8,537 nt of DNA from an uncultured Clostridium sp. (GTDB lineage Bacteria > Bacillota > Clostridia > Lachnospirales > Lachnospiraceae): NCBI GenBank assembly GCA_958442925.1, contig CAUCIO010000091.1, positions 1-8,537 of the forward strand, in the 5' to 3' direction. The first letter of the stretch is position 1. Each line of letters begins with the position of its first letter. Positions 6,517 to 8,537 of this stretch are shown in pieces. Made by a program: the position numbers and the translations under genes. The notes under the pieces are model-generated. The model was given only the letters and a program-made list of their open reading frames with translations, had not been told where the DNA came from and did no database searches.

Positions 6517-6522
6517 ATTATA
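6517..6522 (-). promoter_or_regulatory. Possible -10 box of the defence cassette
   Basis: A perfect TATAAT on the minus strand, 24 bases before the ATG at 6492. The best -35 at 17 bases spacing is TAGATT (6545-6540), only a 3 of 6 match, so the promoter would be weak or need help. The AT-rich 6493-6653 region contains other TATAAT-like strings, so the choice is uncertain. Confidence 0.35.
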
Positions 6523-6653
6523 TGTTATTTTGCACAAAAAATCTATATAAATATTGTATAATATGTAACTAGATTTTTTAGTGGTTTTTTCAAATATCAC
6601 TTATATTAATATTTTATGCTATTTTTCCGCCTATATTTAACAACCTTTACACA

Positions 6654-7499
6654 TTAATATTTTCCATATTTATGTGTAGTAAAATCATACTCTCCCACAA
6701 TCCGCAGAACTCCCCTCTCATCCGTCACCATACACTGTCCCTCATGGATTCCCGGTTCTGGACAAAGGAAGAACCTCTCCCCCGCTGGATCTGTCTGATA
6801 GCCAGTCAACATATACCCGGCATCGTCAAAGAGATACCAGCCAGATGTGCCGCCGGTTACTTCGGTCAGCCAGTACCAGCCGTTTCTGGCGTAAGAGCCA
6901 TCCTTAAACTGATACCACCAGCGTATGCCGTCAGCGGCCTGGATAAAGCCCTGAGGATATTCCTTCGGGGCTGCCTCCTCCGGCTCTTTCTTTGCGATTG
7001 CCGCCTTGAAAGCCTCCCAGGTGTGGGCTGTGTGGTTGTACACGTAAGGGTTCGGGCAAATCTTCCCTGTTACGTCATAATGACGAATCACACGATCTGC
7101 CGGAATACCATATTTCTTCATCAGCTCTCTCGTCAGTTCAATAGCCGCCTGAACAGTAGCATTCTCGAAGTACCAGTCCCGGCTGTCTGCTGCCTGGCTC
7201 CCTTTATTTCTCACGCACAGCTCAATACCGATACTGTTGGAATTCCGACATTCCGGATGCCGATAAGACTTCGCCCCACAATGCCAGGCAATGTCCCCAT
7301 CCTCTACGCTCTGCCAGATTTCTCCGCTAAACCCTACATAGTAATGTGCGCTGGCTCCGATGTACTTGCTGGCATAATACCGGCAATTGGCCTCTGCCCC
7401 GCCGGTAGCGCCGACATAGTGGATCACGATGTACTTGATACGGTTGGCATCACCCAGACGATTCAGGTTGTACGGCGTCAGGAACTTATTAATCTTCAT
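6654..7499 (-). CDS. Phage endolysin: N-acetylmuramoyl-L-alanine amidase (Amidase_2) with wall-binding repeats
   Basis: A 281-residue enzyme that cuts the bond between N-acetylmuramic acid and the stem peptide of peptidoglycan to release phage. Residues 18-165 are the T7-lysozyme/PGRP-type amidase: zinc ligands H27 (in IVIHYVG), H140 and C148 (in RHYDVTGKICPNP), with Tyr 53/54 and Lys 146 at the expected catalytic places. After an EPEEAAPKE linker, residues 185-245 carry aromatic- and Gly-rich units (WWYQFKDGSYARNGWYWL, GWYLFDDAGYMLTG) like choline-binding or related cell-wall-binding repeats. There is no signal peptide, so export depends on the holin. ATG 7499 has GGAGGGG upstream; an in-frame extension to 7625 would overlap the previous gene heavily and is rejected. 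Confidence 0.92.
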   Translation of the reverse strand: MKINKFLTPYNLNRLGDANRIKYIVIHYVGATGGAEANCRYYASKYIGASAHYYVGFSGEIWQSVEDGDIAWHCGAKSYRHPECRNSNSIGIELCVRNKGSQAADSRDWYFENATVQAAIELTRELMKKYGIPADRVIRHYDVTGKICPNPYVYNHTAHTWEAFKAAIAKKEPEEAAPKEYPQGFIQAADGIRWWYQFKDGSYARNGWYWLTEVTGGTSGWYLFDDAGYMLTGYQTDPAGERFFLCPEPGIHEGQCMVTDERGVLRIVGEYDFTTHKYGKY

Positions 7500-7653
7500 C
7501 GCTGATCCCCTCCTTTCCGTCTGGCCCCATCGCATCTGGATCGATAATGTCATGGAATTCTTGCAGCGCTGTTTCCGATGCTTCCCTGACTTCTTCCTGA
7601 AGTTCTGTGAAACGCTTATCTCCAAGGTCTGTTCTCTGCATGCTCTTTACCAT
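7489..7653 (-). CDS. Small acidic phage protein of unknown function
   Basis: A 54-residue protein starting at the ATG at 7653, with AAAGGAG seven bases upstream; an in-frame start at 7701 would run through the hairpin at 7668-7687 and is less likely. It is charged and probably helical in its first half (DKRFTELQEEVREASETALQEFHDII), then ends in a Gly/Asp/Glu-rich tail. I do not recognise a family. It overlaps the amidase start by 11 bases and carries the amidase ribosome binding site, so it is translationally coupled to the endolysin. It has no membrane helix and is therefore not an obvious holin or spanin. Confidence 0.6.
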   Translation of the reverse strand: MVKSMQRTDLGDKRFTELQEEVREASETALQEFHDIIDPDAMGPDGKEGISDED

Positions 7654-7667
7654 ATAGACTCCTTTCC

Positions 7668-7687
7668 GGGAGGCCCGAAGGCCTCCC
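7668..7687 (-). ncRNA. RNA hairpin with UUCG tetraloop between lysis genes
   Basis: On the minus strand GGGAGGCC, TTCG, GGCCTCCC form a perfect 8-base-pair stem closed by the very stable C(UUCG)G loop. No T-run follows; the ribosome binding site of the 54-residue protein begins almost directly after it. It is therefore more likely an mRNA stabilising, processing or translation-tuning element than a terminator. It is part of the message and not a separate RNA gene. Confidence 0.6.
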
Positions 7688-7706
7688 TCCTGTTGCGACA
7701 TCGCAG

Positions 7707-7940
7707 CTATTTTCCTGGGCCAACCGGCGTATTGCCACCGCCTAAGCCTGGACCTACCGGCGTATTGCCTAAGCCCTCAAGTCCCGGTCCTACTGGTGTG
7801 TTTCCTTTGCCCTCTGCTGCAGGGCCTGTAGCTCCAACATCGCAGGTGCAGTCTGCAATCGGCTCAGGGATGTGGGTTCCTGCCTTCTCCTGGTCAAATC
7901 CGTTCTCTCCGTGTACTGGGCATTTGTGTGTTCTACTCAT
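7707..7940 (-). CDS. Small Cys-containing protein with GNTPVGPG repeats
   Basis: A 77-residue protein with GGAGG upstream of ATG 7940. Its N-terminal part carries KCPVHGENG and DCTCD, three cysteines and a histidine that could bind metal. From residue 35 it becomes collagen-like: three copies of GNTPVGPG separated by short Gly-rich linkers (LEGL, LGG), preceded by VGATGPA. The family is not known to me. Small Gly/Pro-repeat proteins occur among phage tail and virion-decoration proteins, but this one lies between holin and endolysin, where its role is unclear. The reading frame is supported by the ribosome binding site and by repeats that vary in codon but not in residues. Confidence 0.6.
   Translation of the reverse strand: MSRTHKCPVHGENGFDQEKAGTHIPEPIADCTCDVGATGPAAEGKGNTPVGPGLEGLGNTPVGPGLGGGNTPVGPGK
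7718..7805 (-). repeat. Three tandem copies of a ~20-base coding repeat (NTPVGPG)
   Basis: Copies at 7718-7736, 7750-7769 and 7786-7805 share the pattern coding for GNTPVGPG. The first two are almost identical in DNA (ACCGGCGTATTGCC in common), while the third differs at several silent positions. This suggests selection for the peptide, with one recent duplication. Confidence 0.75.
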
Positions 7941-7969
7941 AGTTTGAATCCTCCTTAAAAAATTTTATT

Positions 7970-7991
7970 AAAAAAGCAGCCAATAGGCCGC
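7970..7991 (-). terminator. Intrinsic terminator downstream of the holin gene
   Basis: On the minus strand GCGGCC (7991-7986), loop TATT, GGCTGC (7981-7976) form a six-pair stem with one G-T pair, followed by TTTTTT and another T-rich tract. It lies after the holin gene and before the repeat protein. It would stop or attenuate transcription before the endolysin unless an antitermination mechanism or a further promoter acts. Confidence 0.65.
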
Positions 7992-8023
7992 CTCTTGTCT
8001 TGATTTACGTCTGCTCCGGATCA

Positions 8024-8040
8024 CCCGCCGAAGCTGCGGG
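8024..8040 (-). repeat. Small hairpin downstream of the holin stop
   Basis: CCCGC and GCGGG arms with a seven-base loop lie between two direct copies of GGATCACC (plus strand, 8018-8025 and 8048-8055). It lacks a T-run. The direct copies are 30 bases apart and in the same reading frame, where both code for Gly-Asp-Pro in the +1 frame after the holin. Confidence 0.4.
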
Positions 8041-8047
8041 AGATGTA

Positions 8048-8060
8048 GGATCACCTCCTT
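8048..8060 (-). promoter_or_regulatory. Perfect extended Shine-Dalgarno sequence over the holin stop codon
   Basis: AAGGAGGTGATCC on the minus strand is fully complementary to the 13 bases at the 3' end of 16S rRNA. It contains the holin stop TGA. No ATG, GTG or TTG stands 5-12 bases downstream, so it has no obvious start codon to serve. Confidence 0.7.
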
Positions 8061-8314
8061 CCCAGCTGTTTTACTGCCTGGTTGATTCCCGTGGCTGCCA
8101 GACCGGATGCAATGCCTACTGCAGCTGCGTTAATCAAATCATGAGCCGGAAAATCCGGCATCACAAACATACCGGCTACTCCCAGTGCAGCTCCGGCGCA
8201 TCCGCAGACTACAGGGATCACCTCATTCTTTACCTTCGCTGATGCTTTCAGGCCCATGCCTGCCAGATAGCAGATCATCGTGATTCCTGCTACGCTTGCA
8301 ATTCCAAAATCCAT
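8051..8314 (-). CDS. Phage holin
   Basis: An 87-residue hydrophobic protein from ATG 8314, which has AAAGGAGG seven bases upstream; an earlier in-frame start at 8395 would overlap the preceding gene. Membrane helices are predicted at about 5-22, 32-51 and 60-78. The sequence MDFGIASVAGITMICYLAGM and the later AGMFVMPDFPAHDLINA, AVGIASGLAATG match small holins found in phages of Lachnospiraceae. Holins form pores in the cytoplasmic membrane at a set time and let the endolysin reach the wall. It sits directly downstream of the XhlA-like gene. The gene ends with GGA AGG AGG TGA, where the stop codon is part of a perfect Shine-Dalgarno sequence, and a sensible frame continues in +1 for 16 codons. 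Confidence 0.85.
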   Translation of the reverse strand: MDFGIASVAGITMICYLAGMGLKASAKVKNEVIPVVCGCAGAALGVAGMFVMPDFPAHDLINAAAVGIASGLAATGINQAVKQLGRR

Positions 8315-8325
8315 AGTTGCCTCCT

Positions 8326-8537
8326 TTACCTGAAAAATATCATTCCAATTGCTCCTGCCGCTGCTCCGATGAGCCCAGTAATCAGACTTTCCCACCTGGC
8401 TCCCGGCTTTTCCTTCAGCTCTGCTACGTCATTTTTCACTTCCCCAACTGCCTGCCCCAGATACTTAATCTCTGACGTCTGGGCGACCATCTGCTGGGCC
8501 AGACTGTGGACAGCATCCACAATTCTCTGCACTTCAT
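8326..8537 (-). CDS. XhlA-like small membrane protein, partial at the right edge
   Basis: About 70 residues are visible; the frame stays open to the window edge (a GTG at 8532 is the first possible start inside), so the true start probably lies a few codons outside. The N-terminal part is a charged coiled-coil-like helix (SEIKYLGQAVGEVKNDVAEL), followed by KPGARWESL and a single C-terminal membrane helix (ITGLIGAAAGAIGMIFF). This is the layout of XhlA-type proteins, which sit before holin genes in Firmicute phages and help in host lysis (XhlA/XhlB of PBSX). The stop codon is 11 bases before the holin start. The match is by architecture and position more than by specific residues. Confidence 0.72.
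   Translation of the reverse strand, partial: EVQRIVDAVHSLAQQMVAQTSEIKYLGQAVGEVKNDVAELKEKPGARWESLITGLIGAAAGAIGMIFFR

Larger units (their letters stand above)
3774..8537. mobile_element. Probable prophage (one end), inserted in cotJC
   Basis: Everything right of the cotJC break is on the minus strand and foreign to the coat operon: a lysis module (XhlA-like protein, holin, amidase) near the right edge and an AT-rich accessory cassette next to the junction. Order lysis genes, then accessory genes, then attachment site is typical of one end of a temperate phage. Integrase, structural and replication genes are not in the window, so the element continues to the right and its type and completeness cannot be judged. 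The exact left boundary is uncertain by several bases around 3770-3780, where similarity to CotJC ends. Confidence 0.75.

Noticed and set aside
6493..6600. N-terminal extension of the ImmA/IrrE protein
   Set aside because: The added residues are an AT-rich translation of promoter-like DNA; the ATG at 6492 has a clear ribosome binding site and gives the usual family start.
6672..7505. Long open frame on the plus strand (277 codons) opposite the amidase gene
   Set aside because: It is antisense to a gene with clear catalytic residues and a good ribosome binding site; its product has no recognisable domain and it has no ribosome binding site of its own.
7718..7805. Possible CRISPR-like short repeats
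   Set aside because: Three imperfect repeats with in-frame Gly-rich linkers inside a coding gene, not unique spacers.
7429..7947. Plus-strand open frame with PGPTGVLP repeats
   Set aside because: The repeats are the antisense reading of the GNTPVGPG repeats of the minus-strand gene, which has the better ribosome binding site and fits the operon direction.
8024..8060. GGATCACCTCCTT with GAAGCTGCGG upstream looks like the 3' end of a 16S rRNA gene on the plus strand
   Set aside because: Only these 13 bases match exactly and the spacing to the upstream part is wrong; no other 16S sequence is present. It is better read as a Shine-Dalgarno sequence on the minus strand.

Overview
The window looks like chromosome of a spore-forming Firmicute, most likely a clostridium of the Lachnospiraceae type. 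The evidence is a cotJ spore-coat operon, strong GGAGG-type ribosome binding sites, and a prophage lysis module of a kind common in that group. No taxonomic marker such as rRNA is present, so this placement is an inference from gene content.

Left part (1-3801), host genes. It starts with the 3' end of a Cof-type HAD phosphatase. Convergent to it is a LysR regulator, divergent from a pair of half-size CHR (chromate transporter family) membrane proteins; the two transcription units share a short AT-rich region with back-to-back promoters and a dyad. Next comes the cotJ operon: cotJA with a long N-terminal extension, an intact cotJB overlapping it, and a cotJC that matches the family for only about 32 codons, then runs into foreign sequence and stops after 40 codons.

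Right part (about 3774-8537), a probable prophage inserted in cotJC, with every gene on the minus strand and reading towards the junction. From the right edge: an XhlA-like membrane protein, a holin, an intrinsic terminator, a small Cys- and Gly/Pro-repeat protein, a 54-residue protein, and an N-acetylmuramoyl-L-alanine amidase with a wall-binding tail. Between the lysis module and the junction is a distinctly AT-rich three-gene cassette (3950-6492): an ImmA/IrrE zinc peptidase, a class III nucleotide cyclase fused to a Nudix-like domain, and a three-helix membrane protein.

The cassette is the most interesting part. Cyclase plus membrane effector resembles the Pycsar anti-phage system (PycC plus PycTM), in which infection triggers cyclic pyrimidine nucleotide synthesis and the effector damages the membrane. 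Two additions are unusual: a C-terminal Nudix-like domain with a degenerate catalytic box on the cyclase, and a translationally coupled ImmA/IrrE peptidase in front. Its place between lysis genes and attachment junction is typical of prophage accessory ('moron') genes, so the lysogen may be protected against other phages.

Two further points stand out. The insertion disrupts a spore-coat gene, which recalls the elements in sigK and spsM that are excised during sporulation. The holin gene ends in a perfect 13-base Shine-Dalgarno match spanning its stop codon, with a clean open frame continuing in +1.
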